DNA of 43,912 bases, from contig JAPPAV010000050.1 of assembly GCA_026705345.1 (NCBI GenBank), positions 1-43,912 on the forward strand, given 5' to 3'. The notes below the pieces were generated by a model. It made no database searches. It saw nothing but the letters and a program-made list of their open reading frames with translations, and was not told where the DNA came from. This document shows, piece by piece, positions 16,244 to 26,480 of this stretch (position 1 is the first letter of the stretch; each line of letters opens with the position of its first letter). Source of the DNA: Gammaproteobacteria bacterium (GTDB taxonomy: Bacteria; Pseudomonadota; Gammaproteobacteria; Pseudomonadales; Azotimanducaceae). The translations under genes were made by a program, and so were the position numbers.

Positions 16244-18274
16244 ATGCAAGCTGTGGCCGACTTCCAGGTCGTCGCCGACTACCGGCCGGCGGGCGACCAG
16301 CCCACCGCCATCGCCGAACTGGTCGACGGCCTCGAATCCGGTCTGGCGCACCAGACGCTGCTCGGCGTAACCGGTTCGGGCAAGACCTTCGCGGTCGCCA
16401 ACGTGATCGAGGAGATCCAGCGGCCGACCCTGGTGCTTGCACCCAACAAGACCCTGGCGGCGCAACTCTACGGCGAGTTCAGGGAGTTCTTTCCGCGCAA
16501 TGCCGTGGAGTACTTCGTCTCCTACTACGACTACTACCAGCCGGAGGCCTACGTGCCGGCCTCCGACACGTACATCGAGAAAGACGCGTCCGTGAACGCG
16601 CACATCGAACAGATGCGCCTCTCGGCCACCAAGGCGCTGCTCGAGCGACGGGACACGGTCATCGTGGCGTCGGTCTCGGCGATCTACGGCCTCGGCGACC
16701 CGCAGTCCTACCTGCGCATGGTGCTGCATCTGGACCGGGGCGACCGGGTCGACCAGCGCTACATCATCCAGCGACTGGCCGAATTGCAGTACACCCGCAA
16801 CGACATGGCGTTCCAGCGCGGCACCTACCGGGTGCGCGGCGACGTCATCGACGTCTTCCCCGCGGAGTCGGAGAAGGAGGCCGTGCGTGTCGAACTGTTC
16901 GACGACGAGATTGACAACATCTCGACGTTCGATCCGTTGACCGGGGAGGTCCTGGCACGGGTACCTCGCTACACCGTCTTCCCCAAGACCCACTACGTGA
17001 CACCCAGGGAGCGCATCCTCGCGGTGCTCGACGAGATTCGCGAAGAGTTGGGCGTACGCTTGGAGGTCCTAAAGGACGCCAACAAGCTGGTCGAAGCGCA
17101 GCGCTTGGAACAGCGCACCCGGTTCGATCTCGAGATGATCAAGGAGTTGGGCTACTGCAGCGGCATCGAGAACTACTCGCGCTACCTGTCGGGTCGACAG
17201 CCCGGCGAGCCGCCGCCGACGTTGTTCGACTACCTCCCGAAGGATGCCTTGCTGATCGTCGACGAGTCCCACGTGACGGTCCCGCAGCTCGGTGGCATGT
17301 ACAAGGGCGACCGGTCGCGCAAGGAGACCCTCGTGGAGTACGGTTTCCGGCTGCCGTCGGCCCTCGACAACCGACCGCTGCGGTTCGACGAATGGGAGGG
17401 GTTGGCCCCGCAGATGATCTTCGTGTCCGCCACGCCGGGTCCCTACGAAGGGGAGCGATCCGGCAGTGTCGTCGAGCAGGTCGTGCGACCGACAGGGCTG
17501 GTCGACCCGCAGGTCAATGTGCGTCCTGCATCGACTCAGGTGGATGACCTCTTCGGCGAGATCGGGGTCACCGTCGACAACGGCGAGCGGGTGTTGGTGA
17601 CCACGCTTACCAAGCGCATGGCCGAAGATCTCACCGAGTACCTGGACGAACACGGCGTGCGCGTCCGCTACCTGCACTCGGACATCGACACCGTCGAACG
17701 CATGGAGATCGTCCGGGATCTGCGTCTTGGCAAATTCGACGTCTTGGTCGGCATCAACCTCCTGCGCGAAGGTCTCGACATGCCGGAGGTGTCCCTGGTC
17801 GCGATTCTCGACGCCGACAAGGAGGGCTTCCTGCGCGCCGAGCGGTCGCTGATCCAGACCATCGGCCGCGCAGCCCGAAACCTGAACGGTCGCGCCATCC
17901 TCTACGCCGACGAGATGACCGGGTCGATGAAGAAGGCGATCGACGAAACCAACCGGCGCCGGGACAAGCAGATCGCCTTCAACCGGGAGCACGGCATTAC
18001 GCCGAAAACCGTCGAGAAAGCCGTTGCGGATGTCATGGAGGGTGCCCGGACGGCCCCGGGCGCCGCCCGCGGTCGTGGTCGGCGGGACGCCAAGGATCGG
18101 GCTGGGCCGCAACGGGCACCGCGGGTGGTTGATACCGACCCGAAGGCCCTTGGCAAGGTGATCGACGAACTCGAGTCGAAGATGTACGAACACGCCAAGA
18201 ACCTCGAATTCGAGGAAGCCGCCGCCGTGCGAGACGAACTTCGCGACCTGCGGGCGACGTACCTCGTGAACTGA
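16244..18274 (+). CDS. uvrB: Excinuclease ABC subunit B
   Basis: A 676-residue UvrB, the DNA-damage-verifying helicase-like subunit of nucleotide excision repair. Seen are the Walker A motif GVTGSGKT (residues 41-48), the beta-hairpin region [20 protein letters not shown], the DEAD-like box IVDESHV, the motif VSATPGPYE, the C-terminal helicase motifs ([29 protein letters not shown]), and the C-terminal UVR motif ([16 protein letters not shown]) that binds UvrC. The length is typical. It starts 54 bp after the kinase gene. uvrA and uvrC are not nearby. Confidence 0.97.
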   Translation: MQAVADFQVVADYRPAGDQPTAIAELVDGLESGLAHQTLLGVTGSGKTFAVANVIEEIQRPTLVLAPNKTLAAQLYGEFREFFPRNAVEYFVSYYDYYQPEAYVPASDTYIEKDASVNAHIEQMRLSATKALLERRDTVIVASVSAIYGLGDPQSYLRMVLHLDRGDRVDQRYIIQRLAELQYTRNDMAFQRGTYRVRGDVIDVFPAESEKEAVRVELFDDEIDNISTFDPLTGEVLARVPRYTVFPKTHYVTPRERILAVLDEIREELGVRLEVLKDANKLVEAQRLEQRTRFDLEMIKELGYCSGIENYSRYLSGRQPGEPPPTLFDYLPKDALLIVDESHVTVPQLGGMYKGDRSRKETLVEYGFRLPSALDNRPLRFDEWEGLAPQMIFVSATPGPYEGERSGSVVEQVVRPTGLVDPQVNVRPASTQVDDLFGEIGVTVDNGERVLVTTLTKRMAEDLTEYLDEHGVRVRYLHSDIDTVERMEIVRDLRLGKFDVLVGINLLREGLDMPEVSLVAILDADKEGFLRAERSLIQTIGRAARNLNGRAILYADEMTGSMKKAIDETNRRRDKQIAFNREHGITPKTVEKAVADVMEGARTAPGAARGRGRRDAKDRAGPQRAPRVVDTDPKALGKVIDELESKMYEHAKNLEFEEAAAVRDELRDLRATYLVN

Positions 18275-18314
18275 TCCGCTATGCTTCACACGCCATAGCC
18301 TGGAGTCGCCTAGC

Positions 18315-19151
18315 TTGCAGGTCACGCCATTGCCGAACGACTTCGCCGCCGAAGCGTCGGGCGTCGACGCGAGCCAGCTGGACGGTGTCACGTTCAAGTC
18401 GCTGCATTCGGCTTGGCTCCGCTACCCGATCTTGCGCCTGCGGGGCCAGCGCCTCGACGACGCCCAGCTGCAGGCATTCAGCAGGCGGTTCGGACCATTG
18501 GAATACGCGCCGATGGGCAGGATCCCCGACGCCGAGCGCGACAAGCTCCCCAATCCATTTGTCACGACCATCTCGAACATCGTCGAGAACGGCCGTCCGG
18601 TCGGCGGTCTTGGCAACGCCGAAGCCGCATGGCACACCGATATGTCGTACATCGAGGACCCGCCCACGGCCAGCGTTCTCTACGCCGTGGAAGCCCCCGA
18701 GGAGGGCGGGGACACTCACTTCTGCAACATGATCGCGGCCTTTCTGGCCCTGCCGCCGAGCCTGCGGGACCGGGTGCGCAAGGTTCGGCTGAAGCACGAC
18801 GTGGCGCACGACAGCGTAGGCAAATTGCGGCGCGGCCATCGACATGCTCCGAGCCCCCTCGAGGCACCCGGTGCGGTACATCCCATGGTCCGGTCACACC
18901 CGGAGAACGGCACCGAAGCCCTGTTCCTGGGTCGCCGCCAGGATGCTTACGTGGAAGGCCTGTCGCTCCGCGAGAGCGAAGCCTTCCTAGACGAAGTGTG
19001 GCACTACGTCGCACTCCCGGACGCGGTCTGGACGCAACAGTGGCAAGTGGGTGATCTGTTGATGTGGGACAACCGCAGCGTCATGCATCGTCGCGCCGCC
19101 TTCGACGCGGGAGCACGCCGATTGATGCGCCGTACGCAGGTCCGCCCATGA
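18315..19151 (+). CDS. TauD/TfdA-family Fe(II)/2-oxoglutarate dioxygenase
   Basis: A 278-residue protein of the TauD/TfdA group. The iron ligands are the H and D of AAWHTDMSYIEDPP and the distal H of WDNRSVMHRR; the 2-oxoglutarate-binding arginine lies in RRLMRRTQV. These enzymes hydroxylate substrates such as taurine, alkyl sulfates or aryloxyacetates using 2-oxoglutarate and oxygen. The substrate is not evident. The start is a TTG at 18315 with GGAG about 9 bases upstream; no ATG or GTG fits better before the conserved core. A palindromic repeat (19162) follows the stop by 10 bp. Confidence 0.88.
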   Translation: MQVTPLPNDFAAEASGVDASQLDGVTFKSLHSAWLRYPILRLRGQRLDDAQLQAFSRRFGPLEYAPMGRIPDAERDKLPNPFVTTISNIVENGRPVGGLGNAEAAWHTDMSYIEDPPTASVLYAVEAPEEGGDTHFCNMIAAFLALPPSLRDRVRKVRLKHDVAHDSVGKLRRGHRHAPSPLEAPGAVHPMVRSHPENGTEALFLGRRQDAYVEGLSLRESEAFLDEVWHYVALPDAVWTQQWQVGDLLMWDNRSVMHRRAAFDAGARRLMRRTQVRP

Positions 19152-19161
19152 AACGAATCTC

Positions 19162-19187
19162 GTAGGGGCACCCTTGTGGTCGCCCGC
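19162..19187 (+). repeat. GTAGGGGC...GTGGTCGCCCGC palindromic repeat (A type)
   Basis: GTAGGGGCACCCTTGTGG plus TCGCCCGC forms an imperfect hairpin. It matches the repeat at 34710-34735 except for a 2-3 base difference. It stands 10 bp after the stop of the TauD-like gene. Confidence 0.75.
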
Positions 19188-19302
19188 ACGACGTGACGCA
19201 TCGCCGCGGTGTTTCTGGTCTACAATCCGCAAACGCCGACGTCGTCAGCCGTTGGCGCAGAGGATGCGGAGCATTCTGCAAATTCGCCCGAGGGCGAGCA
19301 GC

Positions 19303-19379
<77 letters not shown>

Positions 19380-19395
19380 AACCCGCGAATGCCCG

Positions 19396-19416
19396 GCCCG
19401 AGCGGTCGGGCTTCAC
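19396..19416 (+). terminator. Hairpin after tRNA-Val, weak terminator
   Basis: GCCCGA-GCGG-TCGGGC followed by TTCAC. A 6 bp GC stem 17 bp past the tRNA end, but the T-run is short. Confidence 0.35.
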
Positions 19417-19518
19417 GGTCTTCGCACCTTCGCGGCGCGGGTGCCTATCGTTAATGGATGAAGCCTCCAGCCGTCTTGGTTGGTAGCCGAGACTGGTGAC
19501 AATCGACGGCGAGTAGCG

Positions 19519-20052
19519 ATGCAACCAACCGAGCAGGTGTTCAACGGCGGCCCTTCGCAGGCGCTGGCCGCTGCGTTCGAGGAGCATCACCAGCGCATCT
19601 TCCGCGCCGCCTTCCGCGTTACCGGCAGCATTGACGATGCCGAGGATGTCCTGCAGACGGTTTTCCTGAACATGATGAAGCGCGAGACCAACGCCGGCGT
19701 CGACTTGGGCAACGATCCCAAGAGCTACCTGTGCCGGGCGGCTGTAAACGCCGCCGTGGATGTGTTGCGCACTCGGAAACGCAAGGCGGCGATCGAGCCG
19801 GAGGCCGAACCGCCCCAGGAAACGGCGGCTGCGGACGCGGAACTGGAAACTCGAGAGCTACGCCGTCGGCTTCGCGCCGCCCTATCGCGGTTGTCTCCCC
19901 GGGCCGCGTCGATTGTCGCGCTCCGTTTCTTCGAGGGATACGGCAACGCGGAGATCGCCACCATGCTCGGAACCTCCTCGTCGTCGATTGCCGTCACGCT
20001 GCACCGGGCTCGACGACGATTGAAAGCCGAACTCCAAGAGGTGGGACCATGA
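19519..20052 (+). CDS. ECF-type RNA polymerase sigma factor
   Basis: A 177-residue sigma factor. Region 2 (FEEHHQRIFRAAFRVTGSID, DAEDVLQTVFLNMM) binds core polymerase and the -10; region 4 (LSPRAASIVALRFFEGYGNA, SSSSIAVTLHRARRRLKAEL) is the -35-binding helix-turn-helix. No sigma 1.1 or region 3 is present. The start is ATG 19519; a TTG at 19480 would add 13 residues. Its TGA overlaps the ATG of the next gene, a FecR-like protein that is the likely anti-sigma or signal-transducing partner. I expect it to transcribe the seven-gene cluster that it heads. No clear autoregulated promoter was recognised. Confidence 0.92.
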   Translation: MQPTEQVFNGGPSQALAAAFEEHHQRIFRAAFRVTGSIDDAEDVLQTVFLNMMKRETNAGVDLGNDPKSYLCRAAVNAAVDVLRTRKRKAAIEPEAEPPQETAAADAELETRELRRRLRAALSRLSPRAASIVALRFFEGYGNAEIATMLGTSSSSIAVTLHRARRRLKAELQEVGP

Positions 20053-22679
20053 ACGAGACGGACCAAATGACGAAGTCCAAACCGGTCCTCGACGCGGACG
20101 ACACGAGCCGGGACGAACTCCTTGACCAGGCGCTCGCCGCGGTTTGCGAGGAAGTGCCGCCGGGTGGAAGCGAACAAGGGGCAGCGGCGCGCGTGCGACG
20201 GTCATTGGGCCTGCCGGCGGGTCCCGCCGGGAATCTGACCGACTACGGGAGCTTGATTCCGGCGTACCTGGTGGGGAGGCTCAACGACGCCCAAAGGCTG
20301 TTGTTCGAAGACGAGGTCCGCACGTCGATCCCGCTGCGGCGGGCCTTGGCGGCCGCAAGAGGGGAAGGCGGCGGCAACCAGGCCACGCCCATTGTTCAAT
20401 CTGCGGCGGACCCGCGCCCAGAACGGGGTTCTGCGCGAAAAGATCGGCGGTGGTTCTATGCCATCGCCGCGGGGGTTGCCGTCGCGGTTGGCGCCGTGCT
20501 GATCCTGCCCATCCTGGATGAACCGGCGATGCGCCTGGCACGCGTCGATACCGTCGAGGGAATGTCCTTGCGGCAAGTCGGAGGCCAATGGGTGCCTCTG
20601 GTCCAGGATGACTGGATCGAGGATGGCCAACGGTTGGCGACCAAGCAAAACGGCACCGCCCTGCTTCAGTTCGAGGACGGCTCGAGAGTGGAGGTCGCCC
20701 CCCGCTCTCTGCTGCTGTTGACCGGCGGACGTGGTGGGAGCCGGCTACGTATCGACCACGGCGACGTCATCGTCCAGGTGACGCCGCAGGGCGATGGGAC
20801 TTTCGATATCGCAACGGACGATCTCGTCGTCGAGGTCGTCGGAACCACGCTAGGCGTCAGCCACGGCACCAAGGGTTCCCGGGTGGCCGTGATCGAGGGC
20901 GAAGTCGAAGTGAGCCACGGCGGCAAGACGACCAGTCTCCAGGCGGGCGACCAGTACGGTACGCGCAAGACCACCGCCACGGCGCTGGAGGAGACGGTCG
21001 GCTGGAGTCGAGAGGCCGAACGCTACGTCGAAATACTGCAGGCCTACGCAGACCTTCAGCGCGACATCGAGGCCGCGCTAACGGTGGACAGTCGGCACTC
21101 GACGCGCTTGTTGGACCTGGTTCCCGCGCAGACGTCGGTCTATGTTGCCGTGCCCAACGCACCCGCCACGATTGCCGAAGCCTACGACGCGGTGGAAGCG
21201 TTCCATGACCGGTTGCGGGCTAGCCAGTTTCCACCCCACGAGTCGACTGCGATGGTCAAGGAGATGGTTGGCTGGCTTGGCGAACTAGGAGAGCACCTCG
21301 GCCCGGAAACCGTCTTGGCACTGCATTGGGAGGACTCGGACAGTCCAGTTCTACTGCTGCTCGCCGAGGCACGGGAGGGCCTGCACGCTGTGATCGCGGA
21401 CAAACTGCGCGAAGTCGGGCAGACGGTCGGCAGCGAAGACATCGGGGTCGAGATTGTCGACGCACCCGAGGAGGCGCAGGAAGGGCGGCTCGCCATCTGG
21501 TTGACGGGGGGGCTTTTCGCCGCAACTGCATCGCCCGCGACCTTCGTCGAGCTCCGGGCGACGCTCCAGGGGGCGCCGAATCGCTTCCGGGAAGGCGCGC
21601 TTTATGCTCGTCTTGCCGAGGTGTACGAACGCGGTGCCGAATACGTGGCCGGCGCCGACTTGACCAGGCTCGGACTTGACGAGTTCGCGAATCCCCTGCT
21701 CGACTTCAGGGGAGCGCAAACGGCGATCGCGGAACATCGCCTGGACGAGGAACTGGCCTTGGCGGCTTTGGAAGTACGCTTCGACACCGACAATCCCGAC
21801 CGGGTTCCGCTGCTCGACCAGCCGGGACCGATGGGAGCGCTGAAGTTCTTCTCGCCCGACGCGACGCTTGCGGGCGCGCTCGTCCTGCCCGACTCGAAGA
21901 AGCTGAAGGCCGTCGTTGACGCCTGGCTTGCGGATCTGCGGCCCGCCTACGCGGATCAGCCGGCCGCATCGGAGTTCGTCGAGGGTCTTGCCGACATAGT
22001 CGGTGGGGAGATCGCCGTCGCCCTGGACGGGCCGCTGCTCCCCCAGCCGTCCTGGAAGGCAGTCGTGGAAGTCTACGATCAGGCCAGATTGCAGACGATG
22101 GTCGAGACGTCGGCTGGTCTTTTGCAGTTGGCGGTCGGCGACGACGAGTTGGGCTTGGAGGTCGTGGAAGGAACCGCGCCGTCCGAGCCGGTCTACCGGC
22201 TGTCCGCGGGCGGCATCGCGGTGTACTACGCCTTCATCGACGGCTACCTGGTGCTGGCGGGCAATCGAACGGTGCTGGATCGTGCCCGAGGAACCTATGA
22301 GTCCGGCGTGACGCTGCTGGACGGCGGCAGATTCCAGAAGTTGCTGCCGCTCGACAGCTACCTGGACTTCTCGGCTGTTACCTATGCGCGGCTGGATGAT
22401 TCGCTCTTGCTGCCGTTGCTGGATGTCGCGACGCGCGGGTCGGACGGTCCCCGGAATCAGCTTCTGAACGGACTGCGAGAGATTCTTGCCGGCGCTGCGA
22501 TGTTCGGGGTGTACAACGAGCCGGATCGTATCCGCCTCGTACTCAACGGCTCCGAAATCGCGCCGTTCTACGGCTTGCCGCTGCTCCCGGCGCTCGGTGT
22601 GGACGCATCCGACTCCGCGATTCGATGGGATGTCGACATCTCCGTCGATCCGGATGGCGAGCAGGGGGACGGCACTTGA
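20049..22679 (+). CDS. FecR-domain anti-sigma-like protein with large DUF3352-like extracytoplasmic part
   Basis: An 876-residue protein. The cytoplasmic N-terminal part (residues 1-134) looks like an anti-sigma helical region ([20 protein letters not shown]). One membrane helix is at about 135-156 ([20 protein letters not shown]). A FecR domain covers about 165-300 ([57 protein letters not shown]). The remaining ~570 residues begin [17 protein letters not shown] and resemble DUF3352-like proteins. FecR proteins regulate a co-encoded ECF sigma factor. At 876 residues this one is far longer than the ~320 of classic FecR, so it may also have a structural or substrate-binding role outside the membrane. 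Its stop overlaps the next start. Confidence 0.8.
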   Translation: MNETDQMTKSKPVLDADDTSRDELLDQALAAVCEEVPPGGSEQGAAARVRRSLGLPAGPAGNLTDYGSLIPAYLVGRLNDAQRLLFEDEVRTSIPLRRALAAARGEGGGNQATPIVQSAADPRPERGSARKDRRWFYAIAAGVAVAVGAVLILPILDEPAMRLARVDTVEGMSLRQVGGQWVPLVQDDWIEDGQRLATKQNGTALLQFEDGSRVEVAPRSLLLLTGGRGGSRLRIDHGDVIVQVTPQGDGTFDIATDDLVVEVVGTTLGVSHGTKGSRVAVIEGEVEVSHGGKTTSLQAGDQYGTRKTTATALEETVGWSREAERYVEILQAYADLQRDIEAALTVDSRHSTRLLDLVPAQTSVYVAVPNAPATIAEAYDAVEAFHDRLRASQFPPHESTAMVKEMVGWLGELGEHLGPETVLALHWEDSDSPVLLLLAEAREGLHAVIADKLREVGQTVGSEDIGVEIVDAPEEAQEGRLAIWLTGGLFAATASPATFVELRATLQGAPNRFREGALYARLAEVYERGAEYVAGADLTRLGLDEFANPLLDFRGAQTAIAEHRLDEELALAALEVRFDTDNPDRVPLLDQPGPMGALKFFSPDATLAGALVLPDSKKLKAVVDAWLADLRPAYADQPAASEFVEGLADIVGGEIAVALDGPLLPQPSWKAVVEVYDQARLQTMVETSAGLLQLAVGDDELGLEVVEGTAPSEPVYRLSAGGIAVYYAFIDGYLVLAGNRTVLDRARGTYESGVTLLDGGRFQKLLPLDSYLDFSAVTYARLDDSLLLPLLDVATRGSDGPRNQLLNGLREILAGAAMFGVYNEPDRIRLVLNGSEIAPFYGLPLLPALGVDASDSAIRWDVDISVDPDGEQGDGT

Positions 22680-23689
22680 CCGACGCTGCCGGGTCCTTGT
22701 CTGCAACGGTGCCGAAGCCAGATAGTTCCCGGACCGTCCCCGCTCGGGATGACTGGGCCGAGTTTCGGGGCCTGAGCGTTGATCTAGGTGGCCGGCGCGT
22801 TCTCAACGACCTGAATGCGACGCTTCGGGGACGCTGCATCGGGCTGCTCGGGCCGAACGGCGCGGGCAAGACCACGTTGCTGAACACGCTCCTGGGGTTC
22901 TTCAAGCCGTCGGCAGGCCAAGCTCGCATTTTCGGTCGGGACGTCGTCCGGGATGCGGCGGCCGTCCGACAGTTGATTGGCTACATGCCCGAGCGCGACA
23001 GTTTCGTCGGCGGCATGACGGGGGTGCGTTTCGTGCGCATGATGGGGGAACTGTCGGGCCTGCCCCGCGACGATGCCCTCGACCGAGCCCACGAGGCGTT
23101 CTTCCACGTCGGCTTGGGGGAAGCGCGTTACCGCAAGGTTGAAACCTATTCGCAAGGCATGAAGCAACTGGCCAAACTCGCCCAGGCGATCGCTCACGGG
23201 CCCCGGCTTCTGTTTCTCGACGAACCCACCAATGGCCTCGATCCGCCGGCCCGGAGCCGGATGCTGCAATTGGTCCGGGGGATCCGGGACACCGGCGAGA
23301 CCCGACTGGTGGTCTCGTCCCACCTGCTGCGGGACGTTGAAGAGTGCTGCGACGAAGTGCTCATCCTCAAGAACGGCCGGATAGCGTCTGTATGCGACCT
23401 AGAGAGCGAACGACGATCAAACCGCAAGTTCTTGTTCCTCCAAGTCAAAGGTGACCAAGAACGGTTCGTCGAGGGCTTGGCGGCCTTGGGTTGCGAGGTC
23501 GGCATGCCGAACCGCCGTCGGCTGCGGGCGGTGTTGCCGGCAGATGTCGAGATCGCCGACCTCTACGCGCTGGCCGCCGAGTTGTCGGTCCAGATCCGCC
23601 AACTCGACCACAAACGCGACTCCCTGGAGGACATCTTTCTGCGCGCCATGGACGATGCGGTGGACGGGGAACCCGCGAGTACGCCATGA
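22676..23689 (+). CDS. ABC transporter ATPase (first pair)
   Basis: A 337-residue ATPase of an ABC-2 type exporter. Walker A is [13 protein letters not shown], the signature region [15 protein letters not shown] (QGMKQ in place of LSGGQ, usual for this class), Walker [16 protein letters not shown] and the switch histidine VVSSHLL. About 110 residues follow the ATPase core ([20 protein letters not shown]), as in exporters of the CcmA/NatA type. The chosen start is TTG 22676, which overlaps the stop of the FecR-like gene and has GGGGG about 8 bases upstream; the family core begins only at [11 protein letters not shown], so the start is uncertain. It is coupled to the permease that follows. Confidence 0.9.
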   Translation: MTDAAGSLSATVPKPDSSRTVPARDDWAEFRGLSVDLGGRRVLNDLNATLRGRCIGLLGPNGAGKTTLLNTLLGFFKPSAGQARIFGRDVVRDAAAVRQLIGYMPERDSFVGGMTGVRFVRMMGELSGLPRDDALDRAHEAFFHVGLGEARYRKVETYSQGMKQLAKLAQAIAHGPRLLFLDEPTNGLDPPARSRMLQLVRGIRDTGETRLVVSSHLLRDVEECCDEVLILKNGRIASVCDLESERRSNRKFLFLQVKGDQERFVEGLAALGCEVGMPNRRRLRAVLPADVEIADLYALAAELSVQIRQLDHKRDSLEDIFLRAMDDAVDGEPASTP

Positions 23690-24558
23690 GTCTGCGCCAC
23701 CACGGATTCAGAACCCACGCCGGCCCGTGGACTCGTTCGGTCACGCGACCGCTGGTGATCGCGAGGTACAACCTCTCCGGCGTCTTTTCGTCCCGCCTGT
23801 TCACGATCTTCTACGTGGCCTGCTTCCTGCCGTCCTGCCTGTGCATGGTGTCGATCTACCTTCGCTACAGACTGGAGACGTTCGCCGGGTTCACGGGTAC
23901 CGCGTGGCAGGAGATCACCGCCTCCGACATTCTCGACGACTGGCTCTACTACGGGATCCTGCAGCCGTCCGAGTGGGTGGCCTTCCTGATTATCCTGGTC
24001 GTGGGACCGTCGTTACTGGCGCCCGACCTGAAGGACAACGCGATGCCGCTGTACCTGTCCCGTCCCGTGACCAAGCTCCAGTATTTTCTCGGCAAGCTCC
24101 TGGTTCTCCTCGTGCTGACGGCCGCCGTGACGTGGCTGCCCGGGCTGTTGCTCGTGCTCGCCAACGCGTACTACGCGGAAGACGGTTGGCTGCTGAACAA
24201 TCTATCCGTCCCGCTTGGCCTTGTCGGCAGTTGCCTGGTGTGGACCGCGTGCCTGTCGATCATCGCGTTGGCGTTGTCCGCGTGGGTGCGATGGCGCCCC
24301 GCAGCGACACTGGGCTTCCTCGGGCTGTTCGTCATCGGCTCGGCCATCGGCAACCTGTTTCGAGCCACCAGCGGCGACTGGCACGGCAGCCTGATCATCC
24401 TGTGGGATGCCATCGACGTGGTGGGACGGGACCTGTTCGGCGCCAAGGCGTCCGAGTTGATGCCGTTGCCATGGGCCTGGGGCACCTTGGCAGTTGCCAC
24501 GGCGCTGGCTTTCTGGGCGCTGATGCGCCGCATTCGCGCCTTCGAGATCGTGCGGTGA
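23686..24558 (+). CDS. ABC-2 type permease (first pair)
   Basis: A 290-residue membrane protein with about six membrane segments, among them [75 protein letters not shown] and [15 protein letters not shown]. The text [20 protein letters not shown] is typical of ABC-2 permeases of the NosY type. The ATG overlaps the stop of the ATPase gene and its TGA overlaps the GTG of the SUMF1-fold gene. It should form an exporter, or a mechanical membrane complex, with the preceding ATPase. Confidence 0.87.
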   Translation: MSLRHHGFRTHAGPWTRSVTRPLVIARYNLSGVFSSRLFTIFYVACFLPSCLCMVSIYLRYRLETFAGFTGTAWQEITASDILDDWLYYGILQPSEWVAFLIILVVGPSLLAPDLKDNAMPLYLSRPVTKLQYFLGKLLVLLVLTAAVTWLPGLLLVLANAYYAEDGWLLNNLSVPLGLVGSCLVWTACLSIIALALSAWVRWRPAATLGFLGLFVIGSAIGNLFRATSGDWHGSLIILWDAIDVVGRDLFGAKASELMPLPWAWGTLAVATALAFWALMRRIRAFEIVR

Positions 24559-25454
24559 GCGACCGCGCCGTCGATAACACGCCGATGCAATCGACGCCTG
24601 CGTGGCGGGGTGCGATGCACTGTGGATGGGCGGCTCCGCTGCTCGTGGTTGCGTTTGCAGGTAGTGGTCACGCTGCGGGGTCTGCGGTGTCGTTCAGCGA
24701 TACGCTCGACGTCGGGGGCACCGGACCGCCGATGGTCGCTGTCAGTGGTGGGTCGTTCGAGATGGGGTGCAATCCCGAGAACCCGTATCCGTGTCCCGTC
24801 AGCTTGGGACCCTTTGGCGAAATCGACATTGCACCGTTCGCCGTGTCGAAGTACGAAGTGACGTTCGACGACTACGATCGCTACCTCGAAGCAACCGGAG
24901 GCAGTGGCAGGTCCGATGAAGCGGACGACGAGGGATGGGGTCGCGGCGCCCGGCCCGTCATCAACGTGATGGTGGCGGAAGTCCTAGCCTACACCGAGTG
25001 GCTTTCGACCCAGACCGGCGAGCGCTATCGGCTGCCCAGCGAGCCGGAGTGGGAGTATGTTGCCCGCGCGGGAACTCGGACCGCGTATTCGTGGGGGAAC
25101 GAGGCGGGCGAGGGAAACGCCAATTGCGAAGGCTGTGGAAGTCGGTGGGGCGGCGAGACGACGGCGCCCGTGGGCTCGTTCCCGGCGAATCCATGGGGCA
25201 TCCACGACATGAACGGCAATGTAGCTGAACTCGTGCAGGGTTGCTGGTACGCCATCTATCTGGCGGGCAATCGGGTACGGGCTACCCCCAGGTGGACGAG
25301 GATCTTGGGGGGACGCAGGTGCCCCGACCGAACGGTCCGGGGCGGATCTTGGACTAACGACTCCACGTCCATCCGGGCAGCCGCCCGAGGCTGGACGACA
25401 TGGGAACGGTACGGAAGCATCTTCGGCATCCGGGTCGCGCGTGAGCATCCGTAG
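24555..25454 (+). CDS. Secreted SUMF1/formylglycine-enzyme-fold protein, catalytic cysteines absent
   Basis: A 299-residue protein with a signal peptide (CGWAAPLLVVAFAGSGHAAG) and a sulfatase-modifying-factor fold: VAVSGGSFEMGCNPENPYPC, PFAVSKYEVTFDDYDRYLEA, YRLPSEPEWEYVARAGTRTA, HDMNGNVAELVQ and RTVRGGSWTNDSTSIRAAAR. Copper-binding formylglycine-generating enzymes carry two cysteines after the RGGS motif; here the segment reads WTNDSTSIRAAARGWTT with none. It is therefore unlikely to make formylglycine and more likely a binding or structural member, as in many secreted relatives. The GTG at 24555 overlaps the permease stop; ATG 24585 is an alternative. Its place between two ATPase-permease pairs is unusual. 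Confidence 0.85.
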   Translation: MSDRAVDNTPMQSTPAWRGAMHCGWAAPLLVVAFAGSGHAAGSAVSFSDTLDVGGTGPPMVAVSGGSFEMGCNPENPYPCPVSLGPFGEIDIAPFAVSKYEVTFDDYDRYLEATGGSGRSDEADDEGWGRGARPVINVMVAEVLAYTEWLSTQTGERYRLPSEPEWEYVARAGTRTAYSWGNEAGEGNANCEGCGSRWGGETTAPVGSFPANPWGIHDMNGNVAELVQGCWYAIYLAGNRVRATPRWTRILGGRRCPDRTVRGGSWTNDSTSIRAAARGWTTWERYGSIFGIRVAREHP

Positions 25455-25538
25455 CGTGTGCAAGCTGGCGTACCGGGGCTCGTCCGCTTGTCGTGGGATT
25501 TTGGTTGCGGCGGGGATTTCTCCATCGATGGGGCTGCG

Positions 25539-26480
25539 GTGAACGACACCATCCGTTTCGAGGGCGTGTCGCGTTTTTACGGTGACGTGCTGGGCGTGAA
25601 CCGGGTCGACCTCGAGCTGGAGCCCGGCATCATCGGTTTGGTTGGGCCCAACGGCGCCGGCAAGTCGACGCTCATGAACCTCGTCACGGGACTCGTGCGT
25701 CCCAGCCGGGGCAAGGTCACGGTACGCGGCGTGGCACCAGGCAGTACGGAGACTTTCTTTCGACTCATCGGCTACTGCACGCAGTACGACGGCTTCCCCC
25801 TCGGTATGACGGGCCGCCGTTTGCTGGTCAGCCTGCTCCGAGTGCATGGATTCGAGTCCGAATCGGCGAACGAACTCGCCAACGCGGCCTTAGACAGGGT
25901 GGGAATGACCGCCGCGGCGGATCGGCCGGTCGATGCCTACAGCAAGGGCATGCGACAACGGATCAAGCTGGCCCAGGCGATCTGCCACGCACCGCAGGTC
26001 CTGGTTCTCGACGAGCCGCTGAACGGGCTCGATCCCCAGGCGCGGGCCGAAGTCACAGAGATCTTCCGCGAGCGTGGTGCGGCGGGTGCGCACGTGTTGA
26101 TCTCGAGCCATATCCTCCACGAGGTCGACGCGATTTCCGACCGAGTGGTGTTCCTCGACAACGGCTATGTCATCGCCGAGGGCGACGCCCCGGGCATCAA
26201 GGGCGAACTCACGCAATACCCGATGCAGGTCTTCATTCGCTCCGAACAGGCACCGGGCATTGCATCCCGCCTGTTCGACTCAAGCCAGGTCACCGAGGTG
26301 CGCCTGCACGACGACGGCGCGGGTCTCTTTGCCCGGACGCCAGATTCGGATCGGTTCTTCCTTGCTTTCAACAAGCTGGCGATCACCGAGGGTTGGCGGA
26401 TCGACTCGATAGGCACTGCGGACGAGACGGTGGAGGCCATCTACAACTATCTCGTCGTCGACGGGGCCGGAAGTTCGTGA
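25539..26480 (+). CDS. ABC transporter ATPase (second pair)
   Basis: A 313-residue ABC-2 type ATPase. Walker A is LVGPNGAGKSTLM, the signature YSKGMRQRIKLAQAI, Walker B VLVLDEPLNGLDPQA and the switch histidine in LISSHILHEVD. The C-terminal 90 residues follow the same plan as in the first ATPase. The start GTG 25539 is chosen because NDTIRFEGVSRFYG aligns with the family start and GGGG precedes it; GTG 25458 would add 27 unrelated residues. It differs from the first ATPase in sequence, so the two pairs are paralogues rather than a recent duplication. It shares one base with the next start. Confidence 0.9.
   Translation: MNDTIRFEGVSRFYGDVLGVNRVDLELEPGIIGLVGPNGAGKSTLMNLVTGLVRPSRGKVTVRGVAPGSTETFFRLIGYCTQYDGFPLGMTGRRLLVSLLRVHGFESESANELANAALDRVGMTAAADRPVDAYSKGMRQRIKLAQAICHAPQVLVLDEPLNGLDPQARAEVTEIFRERGAAGAHVLISSHILHEVDAISDRVVFLDNGYVIAEGDAPGIKGELTQYPMQVFIRSEQAPGIASRLFDSSQVTEVRLHDDGAGLFARTPDSDRFFLAFNKLAITEGWRIDSIGTADETVEAIYNYLVVDGAGSS

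Noticed and set aside
14915-16993. 692-codon open frame on the minus strand across the kinase and uvrB genes
   Set aside because: It spans two certain plus-strand genes and has low-complexity Arg/Gly/Val/Asp composition; a GC-rich shadow frame.
17069-18397. 442-codon minus-strand frame opposite uvrB
   Set aside because: Shadow of uvrB; no family features.
21351-22706. 451-codon minus-strand frame opposite the FecR-like gene
   Set aside because: Arg/Gln-rich shadow frame without recognisable motifs.
24555-25454. True formylglycine-generating enzyme
   Set aside because: The two catalytic cysteines near the C terminus are missing.
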